Part shown: in pieces, positions 1 through 8,696 of the stretch
Position numbering within the stretch: position 1 is the stretch's first letter
Layout of the letters: each line of letters starts with the position of its first letter
DNA from: Nocardia sp. SYP-A9097
GTDB taxonomy: Bacteria > Actinomycetota > Actinomycetes > Mycobacteriales > Mycobacteriaceae
DNA: 64,000 bases
Direction of reading: 5' to 3'
Assembly (NCBI RefSeq): GCF_009649815.1
Contig: NZ_WJIC01000022.1
Coordinates: forward strand, 62,001-126,000
The notes under the pieces: model-generated
What the model saw: the letters and a program-made list of their open reading frames with translations, nothing else
Told to the model about the DNA's origin: nothing
The model's database searches: none
Program-made: the position numbers and the translations under genes

Positions 1-254
1 CCGCACCCGGTGCGCTGGTGGCCGCCAGCCTGGATCTGGGCACGCTGATCCTCACACTGTCGTCGCTGTCCTTTCTCGGTCTCGGACAGGCCGCTCCCGC
101 ACCGGAACTCGGCGCGGACGCGGCCCGCAACCTCACCTACTTCCTGCAGCAGTGGTGGATTCCGGTCATGCCGGGTCTGGGGGTGGCCGTGCTGGCGCTG
201 ATCGGCACCATCGCGGGCGATTGTCTGCGCAACCTCATGAAGAAGGACGGTTAG
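1..254 (+). CDS. Peptide/nickel-type ABC transporter permease (DppC family), 3' end only
   Basis: The frame is open from the window edge (codons begin at base 3) to a TAG at 252-254, so only the C-terminal part of about 84 residues is visible. It carries the ASLSFLGLG-like motif (here 'SSLSFLGLGQ') and a final transmembrane segment, both typical of OppC/DppC inner-membrane permeases. The next permease gene starts one base after the stop, which implies one transcript. In most such operons the DppB-type gene comes first; here the DppC type precedes it. Substrate cannot be told from sequence. Confidence 0.85.
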   Translation, partial: APGALVAASLDLGTLILTLSSLSFLGLGQAAPAPELGADAARNLTYFLQQWWIPVMPGLGVAVLALIGTIAGDCLRNLMKKDG

Positions 255-255
255 C

Positions 256-1254
256 GTGCGTAGTTTCATACTCTCCCGGCTCGCCGCCATGGTCGGGATT
301 CTCATCGCCCTCACGGCCGTCGTCTTTGTGCTGCAGCGGATTTCACCGTTGGATCCGGTGCACGCGCAGTTGGGTGGTTCGGCCTCGCGCGCGGCCATCG
401 AGGCGCGGCGGCATGAACTCGGACTGGATCGTCCGGTGCCCGTACAGTTCTGGCACTATCTGACCGCCGCCGCGCACGGCGACTTCGGTACCTCGTATCG
501 CACCCGCCGCCCGGTCAGCACCGACCTGGCCCATTTCGTGCCCGCGACACTGGAATTGGCGTTGTACGCCATGCTCATCGCGCTCGTGCTCGCCGCGCTG
601 CTGGCCTTCGCCAGCACCCTGCGCTGGCCCGGTGCGGGCGTGCTGCGAGCGGTCTTGTTCGCCGGGGCGTCGACTCCCATGTTCCTGCTGGGCATTGTCG
701 GGTTGATCGTGTTCTATCAGCAGCTGGGCTGGGTGCCCGCGAACGGCCGATCCGCGGTCGCCGGAGCACCCACCGAGCCGACCGGACTACTCACGGTCGA
801 CGGACTGCTCGCCGGGCGATTCGATGTCGTCACAGACGCTTTCGCGCATTTGATACTGCCCGCGACGGTCATCGCGCTCGGCCCGGCCGTCGCCATCGGC
901 CGCACCCTCTGGTCCAGTCTGCTGACCGACGTGAACAGCGATTACGCCCGCACGGCGAAGGCCAAGGGTCTGGGCCCGACCCGGATTCTGCTGCGCCATG
1001 TACTACGGAACTGCGTCGGCGCGGCCCTGTCCATGACCGGATTGCAAGTGGGACTGATGTTCTCGGGCGTGCTGGTGGTCGAGCAGGTCTTCGGCTGGCC
1101 GGGCATCGGCCAGTACATCGCCCAGAGCATTCCGGTGGCCGACTTCCCCGCCATCGCGGGGGTGACCCTGCTACTCGGCGCCGTCTACGTCGTCGTCAAT
1201 ACCGTCGTCGATCTACTCCAGGGCGCGGCCGATCCCCGCATCGTGGCCGCCTGA
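256..1254 (+). CDS. Peptide/nickel-type ABC transporter permease (DppB family)
   Basis: The 332-residue integral membrane protein starts at a GTG one base after the preceding stop. It has an N-terminal transmembrane helix (about residues 5-28), a periplasmic region with the DppB-type 'RHELGLDRPVPVQFWHYL' stretch, and further helices near 98-118, 131-154, 196-216, 255-280 and 300-322. The EAA loop that docks on the ATPase lies at about 229-251 ('DYARTAKAKGLG'). Together with the DppC-type partner it would form the channel of a family-5 oligopeptide, dipeptide or metal-chelate importer. The ATP-binding subunits are not in view and probably lie left of the window. Confidence 0.92.
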   Translation: MRSFILSRLAAMVGILIALTAVVFVLQRISPLDPVHAQLGGSASRAAIEARRHELGLDRPVPVQFWHYLTAAAHGDFGTSYRTRRPVSTDLAHFVPATLELALYAMLIALVLAALLAFASTLRWPGAGVLRAVLFAGASTPMFLLGIVGLIVFYQQLGWVPANGRSAVAGAPTEPTGLLTVDGLLAGRFDVVTDAFAHLILPATVIALGPAVAIGRTLWSSLLTDVNSDYARTAKAKGLGPTRILLRHVLRNCVGAALSMTGLQVGLMFSGVLVVEQVFGWPGIGQYIAQSIPVADFPAIAGVTLLLGAVYVVVNTVVDLLQGAADPRIVAA

Positions 1255-1294
1255 CTCCCGCCGCCCACCCGCACGACCGAAGGAACACCACTCC

Positions 1295-2875
1295 ATGATC
1301 TCTTCTGCCCGAAGGCTTTTCGCGGCCACCGCGGTGGCCTCCGCGACACTCCTGACCCTCACCGCCTGCGGCTCGGCGAACCAGACCCCCAATGCCGCGC
1401 CCACCGACAAGGTGCTGCACCTGTCCTTCCTGCAGGATCCGGGGCAGCCGCCGGACCCGGACGTCTACTACGCCGGCCAGGGACTGCTGCTGACCACCAA
1501 CCTGTACGAGGGTCTGCTGCAATACGCACCCGGGACCGACAAGGCCGTCATGCAGCCCCTGCTGGCCACCGCGTGGACTGCCTCGCCGGACAATAAGGTC
1601 TTCACCTTCACGCTGCGCCAGGGCGTGAAATTCCACGATGGGACGCCGTTCACCTCGGCGGCGATCAAGACGTCGTTCGATCGGCGGCTGGCGGTGAATC
1701 AGGGACCGGCGTACATGGTCTCCGATATCGAATCGGTTACCACACAGGGTGATTACGCCGCCACGATCACCTTGAAGGCACCGAACGCCGTCTTCCTGGA
1801 CTACCTCGCCTCACCCTACGGCCCGCGCATGCTGAGCCCCACCGGGCTGGCCGCCAATGCCGGGACCGACAATACCCAGACCTATCTGACCACCCACGAT
1901 CTGGGCACCGGGCCGTACACGCTCACCGACGCGCAGGTCGGATCCCACTACGGTATGGCGTCTTTCGGCGACTACTGGGGTAGCAAGCCGTATTTCACCA
2001 CGGTGGATCTGCCGGTCGTCACCGACAGCTCCGCACAGCAGCTGCAATTCAACAATGGGCAGCTGGCGGCGGTGCTGCACGATCTGCCGAGTACGGCGGT
2101 GTCGTCGTACATGGGCAATGCCAAGTTCGCGAATTTCTCACTGGCGACCATGATGTCGGACTACTTCTACGTGAACCCGCACAAGGGCATGTTCACCAAT
2201 CAGGGCGCGCGCACCGCGCTCAACCAGGCGCTGGATCTGCCCCAGATCGTCAAACAGGCGTACTCCGGCCGCGGCGAAGTCGGCACTCAGGTGTACCCGC
2301 CGAATATGATCGCGCCCGAACTCGCGAAACAGACTGTCGTCCATGACACTTCGGCGTTGTCGAAGATCGTTGCCGGGCTGCCCGCCGATCAGAAGACCGT
2401 GACCGTCGGCTACGACTCCAGCAACCCGGACAACCAGCTGGTCGGGGATCTGATCCAAACCCAGCTCGCCGCGCTCGGCCTCACCGCGAAGGTGCAGGGG
2501 TACCCGACCTCGCAGATCTACGGCTGGGTGGGCTCGGCCCCGGGCGACGCACCCGAGATGCTGCTGCTCGGCGGTTGGCCGGACGCACCGTCCCCGTACA
2601 CCTGGGGGCATATCAATTTCGATCCGGACGGCGGGTTGAACTACCTCAACTGCTCGTCCGCCGATGTCACCTCCTCGCTGGCCACCGGTCGGGAATCCGG
2701 CGCGGCAGAGGTATTCTCGCGTGCCGCCGCGCAGGCGCAGGCCACCGGATGCTGGCTCAATATCGCCGATGTCAATGACTTCATGGTCGCGCAGCCGTGG
2801 CTCAAAGGCGTGGCGGAATCGCATGTGATCACCGAACCGAATTCGCTGCGACTGGCCGGATTGTCGGTGGGGTGA
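1295..2875 (+). CDS. Family-5 extracellular solute-binding lipoprotein of ABC transporter
   Basis: The 526-residue protein has a lipoprotein signal peptide: a basic N-terminus, a hydrophobic core and lipobox L-T-A-C with the acylated Cys at residue 25. The mature part has the SBP_bac_5 features 'ANLYEGL'-like (here 'TTNLYEGLLQY'), 'FTLRQGVKFHDGTPF' and 'GTGPYTL', as in DppA/OppA proteins. It should capture the substrate outside the membrane and deliver it to the two permeases just upstream. Spacing is 40 nt to the permease gene and 3 nt to the hydrolase gene downstream. Confidence 0.92.
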   Translation: MISSARRLFAATAVASATLLTLTACGSANQTPNAAPTDKVLHLSFLQDPGQPPDPDVYYAGQGLLLTTNLYEGLLQYAPGTDKAVMQPLLATAWTASPDNKVFTFTLRQGVKFHDGTPFTSAAIKTSFDRRLAVNQGPAYMVSDIESVTTQGDYAATITLKAPNAVFLDYLASPYGPRMLSPTGLAANAGTDNTQTYLTTHDLGTGPYTLTDAQVGSHYGMASFGDYWGSKPYFTTVDLPVVTDSSAQQLQFNNGQLAAVLHDLPSTAVSSYMGNAKFANFSLATMMSDYFYVNPHKGMFTNQGARTALNQALDLPQIVKQAYSGRGEVGTQVYPPNMIAPELAKQTVVHDTSALSKIVAGLPADQKTVTVGYDSSNPDNQLVGDLIQTQLAALGLTAKVQGYPTSQIYGWVGSAPGDAPEMLLLGGWPDAPSPYTWGHINFDPDGGLNYLNCSSADVTSSLATGRESGAAEVFSRAAAQAQATGCWLNIADVNDFMVAQPWLKGVAESHVITEPNSLRLAGLSVG

Positions 2876-2878
2876 GCC

Positions 2879-3691
2879 ATGACGGGACTGGTACGCCGCA
2901 TCGTCCTGCTCACCCTCGGGTGGGAGGATCTGCCCAAATCCATTTCGGTACACGGTGCTCCGGCGCATGAGCGACTGCGGGAGCCGACACCCGGCGTGCT
3001 GTTGCAGACCGATGGCGGGTGGGTGCTGCTCGATACCGGATTCAATACCGCGCTGATTCGCGATCCGGCACTGTATCGGCGGTTCTACCCGAGCGTGGAG
3101 TACATTCCGGTGCTGCCGGGTCCCGGTGAGCCGATCGAGGAATCGTTGCACGACATCGGCATTGATATCGACGATATCCACGCGGTCGCGGTCAGCCATC
3201 TGCATCACGATCACGCGGGCGGGCTGAAGCTGTTCGCGGGCAAGGTGCCGGTGCACGCACAGCGCATCGAATTGGAGTACGGGCTCTCGAATCATCCCGA
3301 GCCCGAACATCATGCGATGGCGCGCGTCGACTACGACGATCCCCGCATCGACTGGCAGCTCGCCGACGGGGAGGCCGAGATCGCACCCGGAATCACCGCG
3401 GTGCCGACCTACGGGCACACCCCCGGGCATCAGAGTTTCATGGTGGAACTGGATCGCACGGTCGGCGGTGGCGGATTCGTATTCGCTTTCGACGCAGCCG
3501 ATCTCGACGAGAATATCGAACACGAGAAGGCCATCGGCGGATTCGTCGGGGTCACTCCGGAGGAGACCGTCGAGCCGATCCGGCGGCTCAAGAAGCTCGC
3601 CTACGACCGGGGGTATCCGCTGATCCCCGGCCATGATCCGCATGCCTGGCCGCACTGGACCAAGCACTTCCACGAACGGTTCCCGCAATGA
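2879..3691 (+). CDS. Metallo-beta-lactamase-fold hydrolase (lactonase-like)
   Basis: The 270-residue protein has the zinc-binding motif HxHxDH at residues 107-112 ('HLHHDH'), a second metal-ligand region 'HTPGHQS' near 180-186, an Asp in 'DAADLDEN' near 203-210, and a late His in 'PGHDPH'. This arrangement matches the N-acyl homoserine lactonase/AttM-like branch of the superfamily. It begins 3 nt after the binding-protein stop and its stop overlaps the next gene by 4 nt, so it is translationally linked to the importer. A role in hydrolysing an imported lactone, ester or amide is plausible but not shown. Confidence 0.85.
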   Translation: MTGLVRRIVLLTLGWEDLPKSISVHGAPAHERLREPTPGVLLQTDGGWVLLDTGFNTALIRDPALYRRFYPSVEYIPVLPGPGEPIEESLHDIGIDIDDIHAVAVSHLHHDHAGGLKLFAGKVPVHAQRIELEYGLSNHPEPEHHAMARVDYDDPRIDWQLADGEAEIAPGITAVPTYGHTPGHQSFMVELDRTVGGGGFVFAFDAADLDENIEHEKAIGGFVGVTPEETVEPIRRLKKLAYDRGYPLIPGHDPHAWPHWTKHFHERFPQ

Positions 3692-4410
3692 CCGCACGCG
3701 AGGCGCGGACGCCGGTCCGGATGGCCGAGTGCGCGGGGCTGTGGGAACGCACGCTACTGGTGGACGTCGACGGTTCACAGGACATCACCACCGATGTGCG
3801 CTGGCTGCAAGGGATTACCCGCTTCGTCGACCTGCGCCGTCCCATGCCCCGGCCCGATTTCAGCGGGGTGCGCTGCGCCGCGGATCTCACCGATCAGCAG
3901 CGCGCCTGGATGCGTATGCAGGACGGGTTCGCGGGTCAGCTCACCCAGTACTCCGATGTGTTCCATTGGCGGCGCGGTATCGAATTGCAGCCGCCCGGCC
4001 CGCATCCGGACGAGGGACGGATGAGTTACACCGGGGACCTCCTGGTCGAAATCGGTGTGCACGCCGACTATTTCGAGCATTGGGCGCGGGAGACGCCGGG
4101 ACAGTCCTGCTGGGCAATGGAATTGAAGGATCCCGCCGGCGCTCAGGCGCTGCTGGTCCGGGTCGACGATCTGTTCGGCTGGGCTCGGCGCGATACCGAA
4201 GGGGCCGTGGAGCTCTCACTCGGATCGGTCCGCGGCGGCGACTGGATCATCACCGACTCCGCACTCCCCTACCGCGAGCAACAAGGGCTCGTCCCGCGCT
4301 GGGTCGGCGATACCCGAATCCACCTGCACACCAACGACATCGACGCACACGGCACCCCGCTCATCCGGGAGTGGCTGGTCGGCTATACGGAAGGAAATGT
4401 GACGCTATGA
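3688..4410 (+). CDS. Conserved protein of unknown function in transporter operon
   Basis: A 240-residue soluble protein with no signal peptide or membrane segment. It starts with an ATGA overlap to the hydrolase gene and its own stop overlaps the next ATG in the same way, which makes it an integral operon member. It is rich in Trp, Asp and Arg, with stretches such as 'LWERTLLVDVDG', 'SVRGGDWIITDS' and 'IHLHTNDIDAHGTPL' that suggest a beta-rich fold. I do not recognise the family. Its position suggests it acts with the adjacent hydrolase and oxygenase on one substrate. Confidence 0.8.
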   Translation: MTAREARTPVRMAECAGLWERTLLVDVDGSQDITTDVRWLQGITRFVDLRRPMPRPDFSGVRCAADLTDQQRAWMRMQDGFAGQLTQYSDVFHWRRGIELQPPGPHPDEGRMSYTGDLLVEIGVHADYFEHWARETPGQSCWAMELKDPAGAQALLVRVDDLFGWARRDTEGAVELSLGSVRGGDWIITDSALPYREQQGLVPRWVGDTRIHLHTNDIDAHGTPLIREWLVGYTEGNVTL

Positions 4411-5441
4411 GCAAGGTAACCTCGTTCACCTCGGTTCCGGTCATCGACGTCGGCGGACTGCGCTCCGATGATCCGGCGGATCGGCTGGCCGTGGCGGATG
4501 AAATCGGCCGGGCCGCACGCGAAGTCGGGTTCTTCTATGTCAGCGGATCCGGGGTGGACCCCGCACTGTTCGACGGCCTCCTCGCCGCCACCGAGCGTTT
4601 CTTCGCACTGCCGATCGAGGAGAAGATGCGCTCCTATATCGGACTGTCGGAGTGCCATCGGGGATACGTCCCCACCGGCGAAGAGGGCTTCGACGGTCAG
4701 AAACCGGACTTGAAGGAAGCCTTCGACACCGCGCTCGACCTACCCGCCGACGATCCGGACCACCTGGCCGGCAATCCCATGCTCGGACCCAATGTATGGC
4801 CCGCGCTACCGGGTTTCGCCGACACGGTGACCGCCTACTATCAGGCCGTTCTCGATATGGGCAGGCAGCTGCTGTGGGCCTTCGCGGTCACGCTCGGCGA
4901 GGACCCGGACATCTTCCTGCGGTATGCCACCAAGACGCCGAGTCAACTGCGCCTGATCCACTACCCCTATGACGATTCCGCGGAGGATTCGATCGGCATC
5001 GGCGCGCACAGTGATTTCGAATGCTTCACGCTGCTCAAACCGACCGCACCCGGACTGGAGGTGATGAACGGCGCGGGCGAATGGATCGATGTCCCACCGA
5101 TTCCGGACACCTTCGTCATCAATATCGGTGACATGCTCGAACTCTGGACCAATGGTGAATTCGTCGCCACCACGCACCGGGTCCGCAAAGTGAAGGAGGA
5201 GCGATACTCGTTCCCCCTCTTCTTCAATGTCGACTACGACACCGTGGTCCAGCCGCTCCCGCAATTCAGCTCCGCCGATCACCCACAACGCGCGCCATTG
5301 CGTGCCGGCGAACACCTCTTCGCCCAAACCGCACAGATATTCCGCTATCTGCGCACCCGGCTGGAATCCGGCGAACTCGTCCTGCCCGACGGCTCACTCC
5401 CACTGGGTTCCTTCGGCCAGGAGGCGCGTCAGCGGGCCTAG
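4407..5441 (+). CDS. 2-oxoglutarate/Fe(II)-dependent oxygenase, isopenicillin N synthase-like
   Basis: The start is the ATG at 4407, which overlaps the preceding TGA (ATGA). The frame stays open far upstream, but that part is antisense-like and lies inside the previous genes. The 344-residue protein has the N-terminal DIOX_N region ('VPVIDVGGL', 'GFFYVSG') and the double-stranded beta-helix. Iron ligands appear to be His201 and Asp203 ('GAHSDFECF') and His257 ('THRVRKV'); Arg266-x-Ser268 ('RYSF') is the expected 2-oxoglutarate contact. It probably hydroxylates or desaturates a small molecule linked to the importer. Substrate is unknown. Confidence 0.88.
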   Translation: MSKVTSFTSVPVIDVGGLRSDDPADRLAVADEIGRAAREVGFFYVSGSGVDPALFDGLLAATERFFALPIEEKMRSYIGLSECHRGYVPTGEEGFDGQKPDLKEAFDTALDLPADDPDHLAGNPMLGPNVWPALPGFADTVTAYYQAVLDMGRQLLWAFAVTLGEDPDIFLRYATKTPSQLRLIHYPYDDSAEDSIGIGAHSDFECFTLLKPTAPGLEVMNGAGEWIDVPPIPDTFVINIGDMLELWTNGEFVATTHRVRKVKEERYSFPLFFNVDYDTVVQPLPQFSSADHPQRAPLRAGEHLFAQTAQIFRYLRTRLESGELVLPDGSLPLGSFGQEARQRA

Positions 5442-5445
5442 CCGC

Positions 5446-6522
5446 TCAGGCGCGGAGCCAGAGCCGACTGCCATTGTCCTCGATGGTGCTCAGGAGCAGG
5501 CCGGTCGGGAGTTCGGCGAATTGCGCTCGCGCGGCGGGAACCGGCAGGGCGAGGTCCTGCCAATCGGTGCAATTCGGGCTGACCGACAGGAGGTGGACAG
5601 CGCCGTCGAGTCGCACTACCGCGAGCGTCCGGGTGTCCTCAACTACAACTTTCACGGTGTCGATGGTCGTCGCCGCGGGGCCGGGCAGGGCAGCGGCGGT
5701 ATCGGTCGGCCAGCAGAGCACCGTCGGCGACGCGGCGGTGGATTGCCCGAAGATGGTGCAGCGGGTGGGATTACAGCCGACCTGGGTGGCGAGGGCGGCG
5801 GTGCCGGGTAAAGGGGTGCGCTGCCAGGTGACTCCGTCGGGGGAGATCCACTTCAGCGGAAGTTGGGTGCCGTCGCGTTGTGTCTCGCCGACCACGACGA
5901 ATCCGGGTGGGCCGGTGGTTATCGCGGACGCGCCCGTCAGTTCACCGGGCCCGGAGGACAGCGCCGGATCATCCACCCTGCGTGGCCAATTCGCGCCATC
6001 GACCGAAATCCAGATGGCGGCACCGTAGCGACCAGCCACCCCGTCCCAACCGCCGATCAGCAGATCGGTCGCCCCCAGCGATGCCGCCGCGGTCACCGCG
6101 ATCGCATGCGGGCCGCCGAACAGTTCGAAGATCTGCGGATACTCGACAAGCTTCGCGCTGTCCCCACTCCAGACCGTCATACGCGGATTCCCGTGCGCCC
6201 CACCGAAAGCCCGGCCGAGCACCACGGTCCTGTCCCCGACCCCGGCCGAAATCAGTTCCGCGAGAAATCCATAGGGACTATGCGGCTCCACCGTGAGTGC
6301 ATGCCAATGACTTCCATCGGCCGACGTCCACGCCGCCGGGGCCCGATCAATCCCGGAGGGCACCGACCCCAGTGCCAGCACGCCATCGCGGACCGGCACC
6401 AACTCGACCACCCGCGCACCCTGCGCCGGTAACGGCAGCTCGCGCCACTCCGAAACCGTTGCGGCCCTGCCGCATCCCGCGACCAGTGCGAGCACGGCAA
6501 CGACGACGACCGACCACCTCAT
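5446..6522 (-). CDS. Putative lipoprotein with sialidase-like beta-propeller repeats
   Basis: Starting at the ATG at 6522 gives 358 residues beginning 'MRWSVVVVAVLALVAGC', a clear lipoprotein signal with lipobox V-A-G-C. A longer frame exists upstream but would bury the signal peptide. The mature part has recurring 'W-x-S-x-D-G-x-x-W' blocks ('WTSADGSHWHAL', 'WISVDGANWPRR', 'WISPDGVTWQRT'), as in exo-alpha-sialidase/BNR-like propellers of actinobacterial lipoproteins. It is convergent with the oxygenase gene, 4 nt apart. Enzymatic activity is not evident; a surface-anchored binding role is as likely. Confidence 0.75.
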   Translation of the reverse strand: MRWSVVVVAVLALVAGCGRAATVSEWRELPLPAQGARVVELVPVRDGVLALGSVPSGIDRAPAAWTSADGSHWHALTVEPHSPYGFLAELISAGVGDRTVVLGRAFGGAHGNPRMTVWSGDSAKLVEYPQIFELFGGPHAIAVTAAASLGATDLLIGGWDGVAGRYGAAIWISVDGANWPRRVDDPALSSGPGELTGASAITTGPPGFVVVGETQRDGTQLPLKWISPDGVTWQRTPLPGTAALATQVGCNPTRCTIFGQSTAASPTVLCWPTDTAAALPGPAATTIDTVKVVVEDTRTLAVVRLDGAVHLLSVSPNCTDWQDLALPVPAARAQFAELPTGLLLSTIEDNGSRLWLRA

Positions 6523-6577
6523 ACCCCACTGTCTCAGATCGGCGGTCCGAACCGGGCGCATCCGATCCTCGGGGCTA

Positions 6578-6967
6578 TCAGCGCAGGGCGGCGCGAGCTC
6601 CCGCGGCTTCGAGTTTGATGCGAGCGGATTCGGCGGCATCCTTGGAGACCGCTTCCAGGACCAGCTTGGGCGCGGCTTCGACCAGATCCTTGGCCTCCTT
6701 CAGGCCCAGGCCCGGAATGAGCTCCCGGACCGCCTTGATCACCTGGATCTTCTTCTCGCCGAAGGATTCCAGAATGAGATCGAATTCGGTTTGCTCATCG
6801 GCTGATTCGGCCTCGGCGAGTGCGCCGTTGGACGTCGGCGGAGCGTACGCCGGGGCGGCGGCGGTGACCCCGAATTCGCCTTCGAAGGCTTTGACGAAGG
6901 TGGAGAGTTCGAGCAGCGTCATACCTTTGAAGACATCGAGCAGTTCGTCATTGGTCATCTTGGCCAT
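6578..6967 (-). CDS. Ribosomal protein L7/L12 paralogue, solitary
   Basis: The ATG at 6967 has a strong AAGGGGG ribosome-binding site. It gives 129 residues, the normal L7/L12 length. The N-terminal dimerisation domain ('MTNDELLDVFKGMTLLELS'), an Ala-rich hinge and the C-terminal factor-binding domain ('KKIQVIKAVRE', 'GLGLKEAKDLVE') are all present. In actinobacteria rplL normally sits beside rplJ near rpoBC; here no ribosomal gene is nearby, so this is a second copy or variant. It may stand in for the standard stalk protein under some condition, which is inference. Confidence 0.85.
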   Translation of the reverse strand: MAKMTNDELLDVFKGMTLLELSTFVKAFEGEFGVTAAAPAYAPPTSNGALAEAESADEQTEFDLILESFGEKKIQVIKAVRELIPGLGLKEAKDLVEAAPKLVLEAVSKDAAESARIKLEAAGARAALR

Positions 6968-7035
6968 GATGGACCCCCTTAAAGCGCTGACCAGGCGGTA
7001 CATTCATCATATGCGCGGTCACCGCCTGCCGGCGA

Positions 7036-7425
7036 TCAGTTTTGCGGAGCGGCCAGGGTGGTGAGGTAGTCACGTTCGGCGGGCGTGAGCGGGCGGGGCT
7101 TACTGTCCCTGATGGCCACCAGCGTGGAAGTCGCTGTGAGATAAAGGGATTCGGCGTCCCGCACCTCGTGTCGCAGGGTGAAGGACGTGGTGCCGACGCG
7201 TTCGAGGGTGGTGGTGACCGTAACCGGTTCGGGACGGAACACCAGCGGTGTGCGATAGGTGAGCCGCTGCCCCGCGACCACGACCTGCCATGGCGCATCG
7301 GGTGATTCGTGCCCGGCCAGCAGATCGGTGCGGGCCTCGTCCAGATACTGCGCGAAGATCACATTGTTCACATGCTGCAACGCGTCCATATCGGTGCGGC
7401 GCAATTGGATGGCGTAGGTGTGCAT
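7036..7425 (-). CDS. Acyl-CoA thioesterase, 4HBT hotdog family
   Basis: The 129-residue hotdog-fold protein has the YbgC/4HBT signature 'RRTDMDALQHVNNVIF', containing the catalytic-type Asp, followed by 'YLDEARTD'. It likely hydrolyses acyl-CoA thioesters in the cytosol. Its ATG overlaps the stop of the upstream thioesterase gene (TGATG), so the two are translationally coupled and may form a heteromer or have complementary chain-length preferences. Confidence 0.85.
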   Translation of the reverse strand: MHTYAIQLRRTDMDALQHVNNVIFAQYLDEARTDLLAGHESPDAPWQVVVAGQRLTYRTPLVFRPEPVTVTTTLERVGTTSFTLRHEVRDAESLYLTATSTLVAIRDSKPRPLTPAERDYLTTLAAPQN

Positions 7426-7808
7426 CAGGCGCTCAACTCCTCGAGCATGCGGCGTTCGGAATCGTCGAGTGTGCGCGAGCGTTGCGCCTCGCGATCGAAG
7501 GCGACCATGGTGCAGGTCGCGGTCGAGTAGACGACGTCGTCATCGCGGATCTCCTGCGTCAGGGTGAAGGACGAGCCACCGATCTTGGTCACCCAGGTCT
7601 CCACCCGCACCGGATGCGAGCGATAGCGCAGCGGCGTCAGATAGTCGATATCCATCTGCGCGACCACGCACGAGCCGCCGAAACCATACGACCGGAAGAC
7701 GTCGATGCGGGTTTCCTCCAGGTAGCGGAGGTGTTCGGCATTGTGCACATGGCCGTCCGCATCCATATCGGACCAGCGCAGGGGGCAGAGGAACTGGTGT
7801 CGGGCCAC
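7425..7808 (-). CDS. Acyl-CoA thioesterase, 4HBT hotdog family (second copy)
   Basis: The 127-residue protein has the motif 'RWSDMDADGHVHN' followed by 'YLEETRIDVF', the same hotdog thioesterase family as its downstream partner. The two copies share architecture but differ clearly in sequence, pointing to an old tandem duplication. It is first in the two-gene unit. Upstream (7809-7936) there is no gene, only decayed sequence leading into an AraC remnant on the other strand. Confidence 0.85.
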   Translation of the reverse strand: MARHQFLCPLRWSDMDADGHVHNAEHLRYLEETRIDVFRSYGFGGSCVVAQMDIDYLTPLRYRSHPVRVETWVTKIGGSSFTLTQEIRDDDVVYSTATCTMVAFDREAQRSRTLDDSERRMLEELSA

Positions 7809-7936
7809 CCGGCATTCATACCAAGCCGTCGCTCAGGCGCTGTGACCGGCAGTCGATGGCCGGATTTGCAATAGTCGTGGCATTGACGCCATCGCGGCGC
7901 GCGGCGCAGGCTGAACCGCATGCGGGGTGGTGCTGA

Positions 7937-8218
7937 TGGTGGTCTACGACGGATTCCAGCACCCGGCACTTCTCCCGCGTTTTCGCCGCCGAGACCGGGA
8001 CCACCCCCGCCCGCTATGTCGAACAGGTACGCATAGGCGCGGCACGGCGGCTGGAGAACACCGATCAGCCCCTGGATCGTGTCGCGGCAGCCGTCGGACT
8101 CGGCAGCCCCGAAACCCTCTACCGAATCTTCCACCGCCACTTGGGCATACCGCCTGGCGAGTATCGCGCCCGGTTCACCCGCGTTCGAATCGGCACCGAA
8201 AGTGAGAGTCCCGCATGA
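7937..8218 (+). pseudogene. Remnant of AraC/GlxA-type transcriptional regulator (HTH part only)
   Basis: Frame 7937-8218 encodes the C-terminal AraC DNA-binding domain: 'STRHFSRVFAAETGTTPARY', 'VRIGAARRLE', 'AAAVGLGSPETLYRIFHRHLG', 'PGEYRARF'. A TGA lies immediately upstream in frame (7934-7936), there is no start codon, and the N-terminal DJ-1-like or cupin domain expected for this family is missing. It ends in an ATGA overlap with the DJ-1/PfpI remnant, the usual neighbour of GlxA-type regulators. Loss of function is nearly certain. Confidence 0.7.
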
Positions 8219-8456
8219 CCTTCCAGATCGCCATAGTCCTGTACCCGGGCATGACCGTGCTCGATGCCGTCGGCCCGTACGAGGTACTGCGGACGCTACC
8301 CGGCACCCGGACAAGGCCCCGGCCGATCTGCTCCGCAGAACCCGCTCGGAGATGACCAAACGCGCTGCCAAACCCCGCATTCCACTGGATCTGGCGAGCA
8401 CCTTCTGGCATCTCACCTTGAATCGGGTGCGGGAGCGCGCATCCGCGCGGCGCTGA
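8215..8456 (+). pseudogene. Remnant of DJ-1/PfpI family gene with internal deletion
   Basis: It opens with ATG at 8215 and encodes 'MTFQIAIVLYPGMTVLDAVG', the typical start of a DJ-1/PfpI domain, through 'PYEVLRTLPG'. After about 30 codons the reading shifts frame into 'DKAPADLLRRTRSEM...RIPLDLASTFWHLT', which resembles the family's C-terminal tail. The catalytic Cys elbow and most of the core are absent, so a deletion of several hundred bases is inferred. It was probably the partner of the adjacent AraC regulator. Confidence 0.6.
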
Positions 8457-8696
8457 GCGCTGCCCGTTCCCTGATACGAAGGTTCACAGCTCGATTCCGC
8501 CGTTCGGCGTCGCGCACGCACCGGGGCCGACCTGCACCGATACCCGGCCCATCCGGACCCCCGTCGGCTCCGAACACAGTTAGCCACCGGTTCGCGGCAC
8601 GCCGAGCTTCCGCTCATGCCCGGGGGTTACGTGTAGTCGTGGCAGTCTTCCCCATGCTCCGACGACCGTGAGCATCGACAGATCAGGGAGGGCCAT

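Noticed and set aside
2138..3778. Long minus-strand open frame (546 codons) opposite the binding-protein and hydrolase genes
   Set aside because: It is antisense to two clearly recognisable genes and its translation is low-complexity His/Arg/Gly-rich, a codon-bias artefact of high-GC DNA.
3633..4406. Upstream extension of the 2-oxoglutarate oxygenase frame by 258 codons
   Set aside because: It overlaps the 240-residue gene entirely, is Arg-rich nonsense, and the ATG at 4407 in an ATGA overlap starts a normal-length enzyme.
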